Source of the DNA: Raphanus sativus
Lineage: Eukaryota; Streptophyta; Magnoliopsida; Brassicales; Brassicaceae
Length of the DNA: 64,000 bases
Direction of reading: 5' to 3'
Assembly: GCF_000801105.2 (NCBI RefSeq)
Contig: NC_079515.1
Location: 3,968,001 to 4,032,000, forward strand
The notes under the pieces were generated by a model. The model saw only the letters and a program-made list of their open reading frames with translations. It was not told the DNA's origin and ran no database searches. Each line of letters opens with the position of its first letter. Position 1 is the stretch's first letter. A program made the translations under genes and the position numbers. Shown piece by piece: positions 48,456-60,712 of this stretch.

Positions 48456-48629
48456 TATTTTATTTCGTTTAAAACTCATCCTATGGGGCTGACTCTTAGT
48501 ACTTTTGTTTAAATCATCTAATCTTTAGATTTTGCATACATAATGATTTACCAGTTTTTCACTAAAATTTCTCCCAAAAAAATAAACAGAAAAATTCATT
48601 TGAGAAATTCTCACAAAACTATGACTATA

Positions 48630-48877
48630 GAGCATCCTCAACAAACGAATATTTTCCCACAATTTCTCAAAAATATAATAACAATATAAATAAATTAAAT
48701 AAATAATAGTAATAATAAACATGAACCATTTATTAATTGACACATAATCAAACAGACTTGTTACAAAGGTTTCTTAATAAAGAACCAATCTATTTCTCTT
48801 TTTCTATTTCTTACCTTTTCTATCTTTTTCTTCGTTTAACAGTTAAGAGACTACATACGAATCATTTGTTGATGCTC
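48630..48877. mobile_element. MITE with GAGCATC termini
   Basis: About 248 bp. The left end GAGCATCCTCAACAAACGAA pairs with the right end, reverse-complemented GAGCATCAACAAATGATTCG. GAGCATC ends are common among PIF/Harbinger- or hAT-type MITEs of Brassicaceae; the superfamily is not settled. Confidence 0.65.
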
Positions 48878-49860
48878 TTAAGAACATCAATTAGTGAGTT
48901 TTTCTAAGTGGATCAATGTTGATGTTCTTAAACCACATAATTATTTTCTAACCATTACATTTTACTTACATAATTGGAATTATTATAAAATAATATTGTA
49001 TTAATGTCTAAAACTCATCAGTATTTATGTTCTTTGTCAGTTGAGATCACAATGTGTAAAAAATAATTCTAAAAGGAATCTAAAGAGGAAACTAGTAGAG
49101 ATGATATCGACCATTTACCTACTTGCAAGCTCATGTTGGTCTGTCTCTCTCGGCTAAACCCGTTCTGGACGCATATAACTACCAGTTCAGTACGTATTAA
49201 AATTATTATGTTTTAATATAGCTTTAGTTAGAGTATATCTGAGTCCAGTAAAGATTTGAATAATAGCAACTTGTGTTCACAAACTACAATAATCCAAAGC
49301 CAAAGTCAACCGGATTTGGAGTTATGCTGCAAGAACTGTCATTGCTTTGTCATCTCATGTTTTAAAACACTGAGTGCATTTTTTCTTTTCTTCTTTCGAC
49401 AAAACCCATTTCGATTGTTTTTTTTTATTTTATTCATTTTCAGATTGAGCTCACATGATGTATAACAAAGTAAGTAGCAAATTCATCTTGGGACACCAAT
49501 TTGAATTTGAGTTTTATTGCCCATCATTACACACACCTACAAATTGCAATCACTAAAATTTAATATTCATGCATCAAACATAGTCAAATAGGGGGAATAA
49601 CTATATTTATTTCCAAAAAAAAAATTATTTCTTGAAAATTGTCTAAATTTAAATATAAGGTTTTTCTAATACGAGTAGCAGATTGTTATAGCTAATCTGT
49701 ATATTATTTCTTATATAAACATAGAAACAAAGCATGGTAGCCATGCACAAATTAAACACCTCCACATGCTAGAAAGAATGGTAACCATGAACATGTTACA
49801 TGTTTCAAGGTAATAAATACGAAGAAGTTTGATAACCCCACATGGGTCGGTCATTCTTTA
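48878..49860. other. Distal UGT76B1 upstream region
   Basis: AT-rich intergenic DNA. No gene, RNA or clear element is recognised apart from short open frames typical of chance. Confidence 0.5.
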
Positions 49861-49894
49861 ACAACAAATAGACAAAAAAATCGACTCAGCATGA

Positions 49895-49912
49895 TGACGT
49901 ACTTCGCTGACG
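49895..49912 (+). promoter_or_regulatory. as-1-like TGACG pair in UGT76B1 promoter
   Basis: Two direct TGACG motifs (49895-49899 and 49908-49912), each extended to TGACGTA, start 13 bp apart. This is close to the 12 bp of the classic as-1 element bound by TGA bZIP factors. They lie about 45 bp upstream of a TATA-like TATAATA (49954-49960) and about 100 bp upstream of the ATG, in the correct orientation for salicylate-responsive control. Confidence 0.7.
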
Positions 49913-50012
49913 TATCAGATGTTGTCATCTTTGTTAGGGCTACTGCACTTCTCTATAATAGTCAAACCTCCGTGAAGCAGAACAAAACAGAGAGAAACAC
50001 AGCAACAACAAA

Positions 50013-51773
50013 ATGGTGATTAGAGAAAAAAAACCAGTGATCTTTCTCTTTATTTTCCCTCTACAAGGTCACCTAAACCCTAATTTTCAACTTGCCAACA
50101 TCCTATTCAACAGAGGCTTCTCCATCACTGTAATTCACACTGAGTTCAACGCGCCAAACTCTTCCAACTTCCCTCATTTCACTTTCGTTTCCATACCTGA
50201 CGGTTTGTCTGAATCCGAAGCCTCGAATCCCGACGTCATCGAGCTTCTCCATGACCTCAATACCAAGTGTGTTGCTCCTTTTGGTGATTGCTTGAAGAAG
50301 CTTTTGTCACAAGAACCAACTGCTGCTTGTGTGATTGTAGATGCTCTCTGGTACTTCACTGATGGTTTAACCGAGAAGTTCGGTATCCCGAGGATGGTTC
50401 TCCGGACGGTTAACCTCTCGGCTTTTGTTGCTTTCTCAAAGTTTCATGTCTTACGGGAGAAAGGTTATCTTTCCCTACAAGGTATGTACTAATGTTTTAA
50501 AAATAGGTTTAGTCCGCGTGTTATGCGGGAAATCGGTAATAGTTGGAATGATTTTCTTAAAATGTGAATTATGCAATTTAAATTATAAATTTAGTTTAAA
50601 TTAATCTAAATATGTTTAATCAAACAATAATGTTAATGAAAATCCATAAATTTGTCTAGTTTATCTTTTTGTATATCTAAATTTTGTAATTTATCAAAAT
50701 AATTTTATAATTAGAAACAAAATAATAATAATAATTAAATATCTATAAAATATATCAATATTCGTTAACACGCCTAGATCTCGTATAAACCAAGATTATA
50801 AAATTATTTAACATTTGTGCATGCAAATCGAAATCAAGATCTAGTATCTCTACTTTGCTTCATTCTCGTTGACTTTTCTTCTCGCTTCTTGGCAGAGTCT
50901 CAAGCCAACTTAACAGTTCCAGAGCTTCCACATCTTAGAATGAAAGATCTTCCATGGTTCCAGACAGATGATCCAAGATCAGGAGATAAATTAAAGAAAG
51001 GTGTGCTGAAGTCACTAAAGTCATCCTCAGGAATCATATTCAACGCTATTCAAGATATTGAACCAGAACAGCTAAAACAAACTCACAAAGAGTTCCCTGT
51101 TCCGCTCTTCTGTGTTGGACCGTTTCACAGGCACGTCTCGCCTTCATCGAGCAGCTTACTTACACAAGACATGACCTGTCTCTCCTGGCTAGACAATCAA
51201 GAACCGAACTCCGTGATCTACGTAAGTCTTGGAAGCATTGCTTCGATAGACGAATCTGAGTTCTTGGAGATTGCTTGGGGTCTAAGAAACAGCAACCAGC
51301 CTTTTCTATGGGTGGTTAGACCCGGTTTGATCCGCGGCACGGAGTGGATTGAGATTCTCCCTAAAGGGTTCATCGAAAGCTTTGAAGGTATGGGTAAGAT
51401 CGTGAAATGGGCGCCTCAGATAGAGGTTTTAGCTCACCGTGCAACAGGAGGGTTCTTGACACATTGTGGATGGAACTCGACGATCGAGAGCATATGCGAA
51501 GGTGTACCGTTGATATGCAAACCTTCTTTTGGGGACCAGAGGGTGAATGCAAGGTACATTAGTGATGTTTGGAGGATCGGTCTTCATTTGGAGAACAAGA
51601 TTGAGAGACTGGAGATAGAAAGTGCTGTTAGGACACTGATGAAGAGCTCACAAGGAGAAGAGATCCGTAAGAGGATCATGCCCATGAAGGAAACTGCTGA
51701 GAAATGCCTTGAGCCTGGAGGTTCATCGTTTAGGAATCTTGAAAAGTTAATTTCTCATGTATTGTCTTTTTAA
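50013..51773 (+). CDS. UGT76B1: UDP-glucosyltransferase UGT76B1
   Basis: Two exons (50013-50481, 50896-51773) give 448 residues (Arabidopsis 447). It is a GT1 enzyme with catalytic His20 in FPLQGHLNP, the partner Asp110 in VIVDALW, and a full 44-residue PSPG sugar-donor box at 328-371, from WAPQIEVLAH through THCGWNS to the final Asp-Gln of FGDQ. In Arabidopsis UGT76B1 glucosylates isoleucic acid, salicylic acid and N-hydroxypipecolic acid in the cytosol and so damps immune signalling. Position after PIRL9 matches At3g11340. The intron (50482-50895) is enlarged by transposon-like AT-rich sequence with a CCGC/GCGG hairpin. The promoter has a TGACG pair, consistent with feedback by salicylate. 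Confidence 0.95.
50495..50790. mobile_element. Transposon remnant in UGT76B1 intron
   Basis: An AT-rich insert starts near a CCGC/GCGG hairpin (50513-50528) and ends near ACACGCCTAGATCTCG (50769-50784). Its GC-hairpin end followed by AT-rich body resembles Helitron-derived fragments elsewhere in the window, but no exact ends or target duplication could be set. Confidence 0.4.
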
Positions 51774-52757
51774 TGTCCACCTCTTGTTTGCTTTGTTTAA
51801 ATTTGGTATGAACTCCAAAAATAAGACACATCTGATTTTTTACATATCAATAATATTTGTTTCTAAAACTTTAGCACACCATTTTTTAATACTAAAAATT
51901 TCACTAGTAACTATGGTCAGAACTTGATTTAATCAAAAGATGGGCAGCAGACAAAAAAGACCTTGGAAAATACAATGATTAGAATACTAAACCGGTTATT
52001 GATCAACAAAAAAACCAAAAAAAAATACTGAACCGGTAAGTATGAAGTACTCCCAACGATTAAAGGAGCAAGAACCATACATCTTTTTCTGCAGACAAGA
52101 AGAGTCCGTAGAATCAAAAGATTCTTTCAAGTTAAAAATAGAAGTTAAAACAACCGACCAAAGAAAATTAAAGAGCAGAGTCTAAATCAAAACCACAAGA
52201 CACTCTAAAAAGTGAAACCATCGTATAAGGAAGGTTGGAGAGAGACGCGTTGACTGCCAAACTTAATTTAGGAATAAATAGAGACCACACCTATTGTCAC
52301 GGAGATACATCATCAGGAGCCACAAGAAAGAAAGCAATGAAACTACCCATAGAGATGAAATGATATACCATTTAATATTCAATCACCCACGGCACGATGT
52401 AAATACAGATCATAAGAGCCAAAGCTCCTCTTCCTTAGCCGGAGACTTCAAGAAAAACTTCCATATTAAGTACATTATCTAATTTGCAATTAGATACTCC
52501 TTAACGAAAATTACTAACTATTTCTTCTCAATGTATATAGTTAAATCCATGCTTATCTTAACAAAACAATATAAGTGCATGCTTATGTGATTAACAGCCA
52601 AGTAGATGTACACATCATATTAATACCATGTTTCGAAACTCTTGTAAGACGACAAATTGGGCTGTCTGCATACCCTTAATAATTTGAGTTTTCGCGGGGT
52701 CGCAATGTTTTCTTAGCATTGACTGCTGTTGAAAAATATACCCACCAAAACTGTATT
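51774..52757. other. UGT76B1 3' flank and spacer
   Basis: This is the 3' UTR followed by AT-rich sequence. No gene is recognised. Confidence 0.5.
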
Positions 52758-53055
52758 TGTAACATTCCGAAAATTACGATATACGAAAAAGTTTAAAGAA
52801 TTGATTTGACTATTTATGTCATCAAAATTGATTTAACTTTTCTGTCACACATCCATTTAAAATTTCAGAATTAAGCGTGATTAGACTGAAATAGTAAAAA
52901 AATGGATGACCTATCGGAGGAAAATGATCCGTGATACTATGCAAGTGAAGTCAAAGCCACGGATAAAAGTAGGATGTTGATTGCAGAATAAATAAACAAT
53001 AATTTCGAGTTCTGTAAAATTAACGAACCGACTGTCGAATAGGATGGATGACCCA
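52758..53055 (-). mobile_element. Decayed solo LTR of the TRIM-like family
   Basis: On the plus strand this follows the reverse complement of the LTRs at 23363-24162: it opens TGTAACATTCCGA and has TTTCTGTCACACATCC, GGATGACCTATCG, GTGATAC, AAACAATAATTTCGA. The copy is full of C-to-T and G-to-A type changes and small indels. Its second end is lost near 53055, and no partner LTR is nearby. Confidence 0.8.
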
Positions 53056-53814
53056 TTAGTCATAGACTAGACATTACAATATTCTGTACAGTTATTGTAT
53101 TGGCAAGACCTATCAGCAGTAAGAAAGCGTAAGAGAGCATAAAGGAAACCCATTACTAACTTTCTGTAAGTTTGCACCCAAGACGTACGGCACACTACTC
53201 AAGTAAATCTCACAGCGCTTAAGAAAGGCGGATAAATACAAGTTTTTTGCATTGTCTTCACCGAAGGAGGCTTTTTCGGTTTTGTGACTTGAATGGGTTT
53301 GATTGAATAAACGATATTCTTTTGCATGATCACTAATGAGCTATCTAGTATGAATGATCACTACGTCATATTTTATCTTGTGGATGTTGGTTTTAGCGTA
53401 GTTTAGTGTTAAGAAAGAAAAACTTTACCACCGTATAGTAAATATACTGACTTTAATTTTGAGAGAGAGAGAGAGAGAGAGAGAAATGAATTTGTTGTTT
53501 TGCAATCCAATGAAATAGTCAAATTAAACCCAATAACTACCAACTCAACTGAACCGACATTTGATTGTGTATACCACATCCAAACCAAATCAAATCAATT
53601 CAACATAGCCGATCTGAATCGTATCAAACCGAATATAGAAGAGTTCCGGCCAGCTTTCCTCTTTTTTTCTGTTTCGGTTTCCTTTGGTTATCACACAGTT
53701 TATATCACACATCGATCGGGGAAGAAGTAGAGCTCCCGCATTGTTCAGATTCCGAGAGTCTCTCGAGGAGGATCGTTGATTTCGTTTGGATCGGGGAAGT
53801 CAAAATAAAGTCAA
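53056..53814. promoter_or_regulatory. NEDD1 upstream region
   Basis: Single-copy sequence with a (GA)12 microsatellite at 53461-53484 and repeated AACCRAAT-like simple sequence at 53530-53630. The last ~100 bp are probably 5' UTR. Confidence 0.45.
53461..53484. repeat. (GA)12 microsatellite
   Basis: A perfect GA dinucleotide run about 330 bp upstream of the NEDD1 start codon. Confidence 0.9.
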
Positions 53815-56800
53815 ATGACTACGAGAAACTTGGTGGAGCCTTCGTGGCGTCTCCTGGCAGCGAGCGGCGGAGACACCGTCAAGCTCTTCGACGTCTCCGC
53901 CGACGGCGCCGAGTCTTGCGATGATCCCTGCGTTTTGAGCTACACTCCGACGCCTCGCTCCGTCGTCAATTCCGTTAAGTGGAACCACACGAGTAAGCTA
54001 AAAACCCCTTAGATTAGGAACTGTTAAGCGAGAATAGTGACACGGCTTCTCTTTAGGTTTAAAAAAAAAAGAAGCAGAATCTAGATTTTAACACGTGGCG
54101 TCTGTTATCACTTTGATGATCTAATTGATTTTTTTTTTTCTGGTACGAACGTTATTTCTTGTAGATATGGTTGTAGCGAGTGCGGGAGAAGATAAGAAGA
54201 TATCTCTTTGGCAAAAAAATGGGAAGACCTTAGGAACTGTTCCTGTTACTGGGAAGAACAACAGCAACGATCTCAATGAGGTTACTAACATATATAATAT
54301 AACTAGTGCAGAAGGTTCACTCCCATTGTCCATTTTAAAAGATGTTAATCTATGTGTATGTGCTTGTGTTGATGATATTATTTCAGGAATGTTTGTCAGC
54401 CATTAGCTTCACTAACAAAGGGTCAAGGTATATATGTTCTGGAGGGACTGGTCAAACTGTGAGGATATGGGACTTGCAAAGGAAGCTTTGTGTCAAAAAT
54501 CTGAAGGGTCATACGAGTACTATTACGGGTGTGATGTACAATTGCAAAGACGAGCATGTGGCTTCTATCAGTGTTGGTGGGGATCTGATTGTCCACAACC
54601 TTGCATCTGGAGCAAGAGCTTCTGAACTCAAAGATCCATACGGTCAGGTTGTTTGGTTGGTATATGAATGCTTTGATTTATAGTTTGTGAGCTTTTGTTC
54701 GTGAAACTAATTGGCTTTTTGGATTTGGTGGTTCAAAAGCAGATATTGAAGGTTCTTGATTATTCGAGGTTTAGTCGACACCTTCTGCTTACTGCAGGTG
54801 ATGATGGGACTGTGCATCTCTGGGACACTACTGGTCGTAACCCAAAGGTTTGCTCTTTTAACGTGTGGTTCCATGTGGGAAAAGAATATTTTTTACAAGT
54901 TGTTCCCCTCGTGTTTCTTACTATAATGAGTTAATCTTCCCAGTTATGAAATCATTTTTTCGAATAGATTCTTTGTTCTTCGTGCGGCGAAGTTGCTGTC
55001 TTCTTTTATCTTAGACAAGAACTTCTTTTATTGACGAAGAACACTTTGCTTGACGTATATTTACCGGACCATAACATTCAATTCCGCATAAAAACAAAAG
55101 CTCCAAGACAATGATATTTTGCTTTATATCTTCCCCTACATTTTGCCTTGCTGAATCATTGTTCAATCAATGGAATTACATTTTCACAGATGTCCTGGTT
55201 GAAGCAGCATTCTGCACCAACTGCTGGTGTTTGTTTCTCTCCATCGAATGACAAGGTTAATGAATCCTTATGAACGGTCTGCTTACTTATACATGAACAA
55301 GACATATCAGTTTATTTGTGTATATTCTTGTACATGTGAATAAGTCACGACTTACATAAGCCTTTCCATTGCTGTAACTTATGGAGTTTATCTACGGTTT
55401 TGACAGATTATTGCTAGTGTGGGGCTAGATAAAAAGCTCTACATGTACGACTCTGGTACCAGAAGACCTTCGTCCTGCATTCCATACGAATCACCTTTCT
55501 CTTCTTTGGCGTTTGGGGATAATGGTCACATACTGGCAGCTGGAACGGGTAACGGTAGAATAGTATTCTACGACGTACGTGGAATGCCGCAACCTGTCAC
55601 TGTCCTGCACGCGTACAGCAGTTCAGAGGTCAATACTTTTTTTGACCTTAGTGCGATCTACTAAGCACTTTATGGTTTTATTATGGATGCCACATTTTGC
55701 ACTTATTAATTGCAATAGAAACAAGTTTTTGGTAATATATTCGAAGCTTTTTACTTTGAATTGCAAACCGAACTAAGCTTCTGCTATTATTGATCAGGCT
55801 GTTACAAGTTTGTCCTGGCAAACATCAAAACCAGTTATTGTGAATGAAAGAAACTGCACGCCTGAGATGGCTCTTTTTGGTGGTACTTTGGAAGATTCAG
55901 TTGTCATTCCAGACCCCTCTCCTGCAACAACAACATCTCTAGCTTCACATTCCACGGCGTTGCCAGGTTCTCATGGAGTTGCCACGAGTACGTTAAATCT
56001 ATCATCAGCAGAAGAAACGCCGAAAAGAAATCATCTATGGCCTGGTGGACCACTGATCAGGCTACAAGCACACCGTGCCAGTGATAGTTCTAAAGATGAA
56101 ATGGACATATTTTCCCCAGTCGTTGGCGTACAATCTGTTGAGAAATGGTCTGATACCGAAGGATTGAAAAGGGATCATTTAGTTCTTGATAAGAAGACTT
56201 CCTCCTTGCCATTTCCTTCATCGACCAAAGGAGGATTTCCGTTTGGAGATGACGGAAACAAAGACTGGAAACTGAGTTCCACTTCTAAACAGGTTTGTGT
56301 TACTTCATCTTTCCACTACGATTTGGTCTCATGAGCCTCCAGGAATTGTATGGTTTTAGATTAATCTTTTGCTCTTTGTATGTACTATACACAGGATGAC
56401 ACAAGGGGTTCCTTTTCTCCTTTTGGATCCACGCCCACAACATTAACGAAAAGCGAATTCTCTGCTCTGACACCTCCAGAAGCCTGGGGTGGGGAGAAGT
56501 TTAGCCGCTTGGCTGCTAATGACAAATTTTCTGAAAAGTTCAGTCACCTGAACCCGCCTCCGCGTCTCGGGGTTTCTAGCTCAACCGCTAGTACATCTGG
56601 ATCAACGTATTCTGGTTCTAGAGATTTCCCTTTGTCGCTTGGTCAGAACCAGACGGGCCTTGCAAACGTCAACATTAGCTCAGAGTTCCCCGGCGTAAGA
56701 GACTTCAACTCAAAGGCGTTCGAGAAATCCTCAGCACTTTCAGACAACTTCCCATCCAGCCCGCTGTCAACCAAAGGCATCGCATCTCCGGGGAACATTG

Positions 56801-57455
56801 ACTCGTTGAGGCTATCACCGATAACTCGTAGAAGTTACGCTGAGAGAATCGGTACCACTTCTTCCTTCAGCGATGGAGCCTTTCTCTCGTCTGGTTCGCC
56901 TAAGATAAAGAAAACAGGAGCCGAGACCAGAGAAGAAGTTCTGAATAATCTCCTGCAAAGACCTGAGAAACTGGGTGCAGCAGATGCAGGAGGTCTTCCG
57001 GTTATGAATGTATAAAAAAAGTTCACGAAACATTTTATTATTCTTGATCAGGTCTCAGTAATTTGACCGAGATTTATTTTTTGGCAACTGTGTACTATAG
57101 GGAGGAGGAAGCTTGCAACAGTCGAAGCAACCTGAAAACAACTTCACGCTTCAGCTATTTCAAAGAACACTTGAAGGCACACTCGATAATTTGAAGAATT
57201 CAGTCCATGACGATATGAGGAACCTGCATATAGAGATACTGAGACAATTCCATATGCACGAGGTAACGTCTGTGTTTTAGCATTTTAGATTAAAATGTTT
57301 TTTTTTTTATCTTTTCTGGTCTTTAATGAGTGTTTGGGTGAAAACAGATGGAGATGTCGACGGCGTTAAACTCGGTACTGGAGAACCAAGCAGAGCTGAT
57401 GAAAGAGATTAAGATGTTACGGAAAGAGAACCAGCAGCTTCGCCAAATGCTTTAG
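53815..57455 (+). CDS. NEDD1: WD40 gamma-tubulin adaptor NEDD1
   Basis: Ten exons (53815-53992, 54165-54280, 54387-54647, 54743-54847, 55190-55255, 55407-55628, 55798-56292, 56395-57009, 57101-57262, 57348-57455) give 775 residues (about 780 in Arabidopsis). The N-terminal ~300 residues form a WD40 propeller, with blades such as [46 protein letters not shown] and KLYMYD. A Ser-rich disordered middle follows. The C terminus is helical ([18 protein letters not shown] and [13 protein letters not shown]), the region that recruits the gamma-tubulin ring complex. NEDD1 organises spindle and phragmoplast microtubules. In Arabidopsis I recall it as single-copy At5g05970, yet here it follows the At3g11340 orthologue. 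Confidence 0.94.
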
Positions 57456-57824
57456 AGAGCGAAAAAAAGGAATCAGAGGTATAATATGAGTGCGACCCAT
57501 TTTAAGCTAATGTATTCGAATGTTTTTGTGTAGAAAATGCATTTTAATGGAAAAAACAAAGATTAAATGATACTATTTCACTTTTTCAACTGAACCCTTT
57601 ACATCCTAATTTGTAATTCTCTAGCAAACATCTTAGTGCTGAGTGTTAACAGTGGACAACTGTATCCACAGATGTATAACTCTGTTGATAAAACTAAGGA
57701 ACTTTCTCTCATATTGATCCATCTCTAGAAACATCTTACCACATTTTCCTCCTATGTATGTCAATCTTTTATTGTTTTGTTATGGTTTGAATCATTAAAA
57801 GTGAACGAGGGAAGTAGACATGTC

Positions 57825-57898
57825 GTCTGGGTGGTGTAGTCGGTTATCACGCTAGTCTCACACACTAGAGGTCCCCGGTTCGAACCCGGGCTCAGACA
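57825..57898 (+). tRNA. tRNA-Val (CAC)
   Basis: A 74-base cloverleaf: acceptor GTCTGGG/CTCAGAC (one G-T pair), D arm beginning TGTAGTCGGTTA, anticodon stem CTAGT/ACTAG with loop CTCACAC (anticodon CAC), T arm CCCCGGTTCGAACCCGGG, discriminator A. It has no intron and is followed by a T run (57903-57909) that would end pol III transcription. Confidence 0.96.
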
Positions 57899-57909
57899 AA
57901 ATCTTTTTT

Positions 57910-59194
57910 TGCCGCGTTTTTGATTTCTATCAAATAAGAAGCTGCCACGTTATCCCCTTCTTATTAATCAAGAAGCATTTTTAAAGAGTAACCTTAAATG
58001 TGTAAGTTATTTACATGAATGTCATGCTGACGTGTCAGCACCATATTCACTCTCAGCCTATATATAAAATCACCCTTGATTCACTAGAGAAATTACAAAG
58101 AAATGCCATTGTGGTACCACTCGAATTTCCTCATATACATTATAGTTCAAAATGAATAATTGGACGATTTCGTGTAAAAAAGAAAATCAAAGATATGTCC
58201 GATTTCATCATTTCATGTTTAAGGAAAGTCAAAGATCATTACTATTTCTCTTAATTCTATTTCCCATTAACTCATTCTATGATTTCCTTTTCTATCAAAA
58301 TATATTGCCGTATATAAGATTACCATAGATCATTGTCATATAATGTATTACGCAATTATGTAGTATAATGTTGTAAAATCTAATATTTGTTTTTTTTTTC
58401 AATGCAAGATGTATCAGAAGCCATTTTATTAAAAGTAAACTAAACATTTTTTATAATGTATCAGAAGCCATATAATGTATCAGAAGCCATTTTATTATAA
58501 CCGTAAATAATAGAACAAAAATTGTAAATTTTAAACTAATTTAGTATGTTATTTAATATAACCGTAATTTATGCCAAATCCTCCACAGAAATGGTTATCA
58601 TTTTAAATTTATACTATACACTTAATATTTGGTCAAATATTGTATTGAATATTGTTTCATATATTAGGTTCGAAAATATAGTACTAACCAAATTTTGGAA
58701 GGCGATAATGCGTGAAGTTAAATATAGTAATAGCATAAATTTTGGGTAAACTACTCAATATTTGTTTCTGGTAATTCTTGTGTGCCTAAACCCTAAGTTG
58801 TCTGACTATATATGACCTTCTAAACTCATTTACTCAGCATCATTACCAACCAAGTTCGAACCGGTATGCAATCTAACAAAAAATAAGTTCTATGCATTCA
58901 ATATCTGAGTTGAAACATTTCAAAGGTGAAAAAGAGATGTAAAAAGTTTTTGGAAGCAATACTAGGCTAAAGGTGTAGAAACTTTTATAATATTTTTTCA
59001 TGGATGCAAAAATGCAATATGCTCTATATCAACTTAGCCCTGTCTAACCAAACAACTAACACTTTCATATGGTACATTTTTGCAGGAGGACAAAATGCGA
59101 CATTTAAAAAGGTTTTGGTTTCTTAGTTTGATCCTTTTCTGAAACAAGGATAAAAAGGATTTGATTTCTCTTTTTGATTCAAATATATAAGCAG
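57910..59194. other. Intergenic, repeat debris
   Basis: No gene is supported. The motif TGTATCAGAAGCCAT occurs three times (about 58410, 58457 and 58477), two copies being followed by TTTATTA. Confidence 0.5.
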
Positions 59195-59280
59195 GTGACT
59201 TCAAATAGACGAGGAGCTTCATGTTCTCACATTTTGTTTGACCCTGAACTCCTAGAAATAGAAGCCTTCAAAAACAAGTA
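59195..59280 (+). pseudogene. Exon-like fragment, possibly RPA1-like
   Basis: An open stretch between an acceptor-like AG (59193-59194) and a donor-like GTAAGC encodes a peptide including HILFDPELLEIEAFKNK. The style recalls the segment after the OB-fold in plant RPA70-like and Helitron-carried RPA proteins (asn/asp-Pro-Asp/Glu-Leu-x-Glu-hydrophobic-x-x-Phe). No other part of such a gene is visible nearby, so it is at most a fragment and could be chance. Confidence 0.3.
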
Positions 59281-59666
59281 AGCATATATGAACATTTTCA
59301 TCTGTTAATTATTTTACTTCTATGTTTGCTTACACAAACTACATTGACAGGATTTGTTTTTCAGGATACCAAGAAGAGCCTTTTCATGTGAGTTGCATAT
59401 TAATTCGAATTTTATTTTGGTTTTCGGTTTCTGAATAATAAAGCCTTTGCAACGTATCGTTCATATTTTGATTTGTACCATTGTTGTTTTTAGCATTTGA
59501 TCTTAAGATTCTAATTGATGAACTATGTACCGTTTAAATTATCTTGCCAGGACTAAACTATTGAAAGCGTTATTTTTAGTTATTTATTGTCCATTGTTTA
59601 GTTTGTTTTATTTTGTTGCTAAATATTTCATTGAATGGAAAAAATCGATTAGTTTATAAATATTAT

Positions 59667-59929
59667 AAAAACTACAAAAGAGATTTCGCAGGTATAATTT
59701 CGGAAACAAAAGAAGGTAAGAAATATTGAAAGAGTAATAAACTCCATAGTTTTGGGACATATTTAACAACCATTGAAGGTTCGTCTTCTGGATTTTATAT
59801 GTACTGGTATAAACTAATGAAATAATCGATTAGTTACGTTAGTTCATCATTATTATTAGTTCAAAAAAAAAAGAAAGTAAACCCCTGTTATAATATTTTT
59901 GTACCTGAAAAATCTCTTTTGTAGTTTTG
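59667..59929. mobile_element. MITE with ~30 bp inverted repeats
   Basis: The left end AAAACTACAAAAGAGATTTC and the right end, reverse-complemented CAAAACTACAAAAGAGATTT, match for about 20 bp and then continue at lower identity (CGCAGGTATAAT against TTCAGGTACAAA). The interior is AT-rich and non-coding. Confidence 0.78.
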
Positions 59930-60712
59930 TATATGTATTTTATTATAGTGATTTTCATTTTACAATGCAAACAAAAATTAAATTACAGAAAATAGAATAT
60001 TAATTTCCAACATTAAAAATATAAGAACAATTTAAGTTGAAATGTTTTCACAGATAAACTAATTTATTTGAAATCAAATTTCTATATATTTAAATGTAAA
60101 TGATACACTTTATGGTATTAATTCATAATCGTGATTTGCAAGTTATGATCCTTAATTTAATGAATTTATGATTTAGAATATAAGTGAGTGATATTTTTTA
60201 TCAATATATTGATCTCCACGCAAATTTAGATTATTATTTAGGTCAATATTGTATTGTATATGGAAAGTCTTGATTGCAATCACAAAATTTTATGTGGAGA
60301 TAAAATTAGTGTTGATTGCCGTTATTTATACTACCTTCTTAATCTTTACATCACAAACGAAATCCTTGATTCAAATGTTTAATATTAACCTAAAACAGTA
60401 TTCACCCGTATTTATCAACTTCCGAAAACAAAAACATTTGAAGAAATCTTAACTTGCAATTTGCCAATCAGTATCATCGAGCATATATTTGATATATTGA
60501 TCTCATTTAATAAAGAAATAATTTGAAACTTATATAAATATAAGTGATGGAAGTGCTTTAATGATATCATATTCTCTCTATTCTTTTGTCTCTAACATTT
60601 TTTGAGATCCAGTACTTAAATAAATGGCATGTTTAGATTTAATTTGTTGGCGATTTGAAGCCTGTCTACACAATATGCCCCTCACATAGAAGACCCACAT
60701 TTAACATTTACT
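59930..60712. other. Intergenic, AT-rich
   Basis: Nothing is recognised. Confidence 0.5.

Noticed and set aside
18581..57455. A biosynthetic or defence gene cluster
   Set aside because: UGT76B1 and the laccase are single genes of unrelated function, far apart, and their neighbours follow ancestral Arabidopsis gene order.
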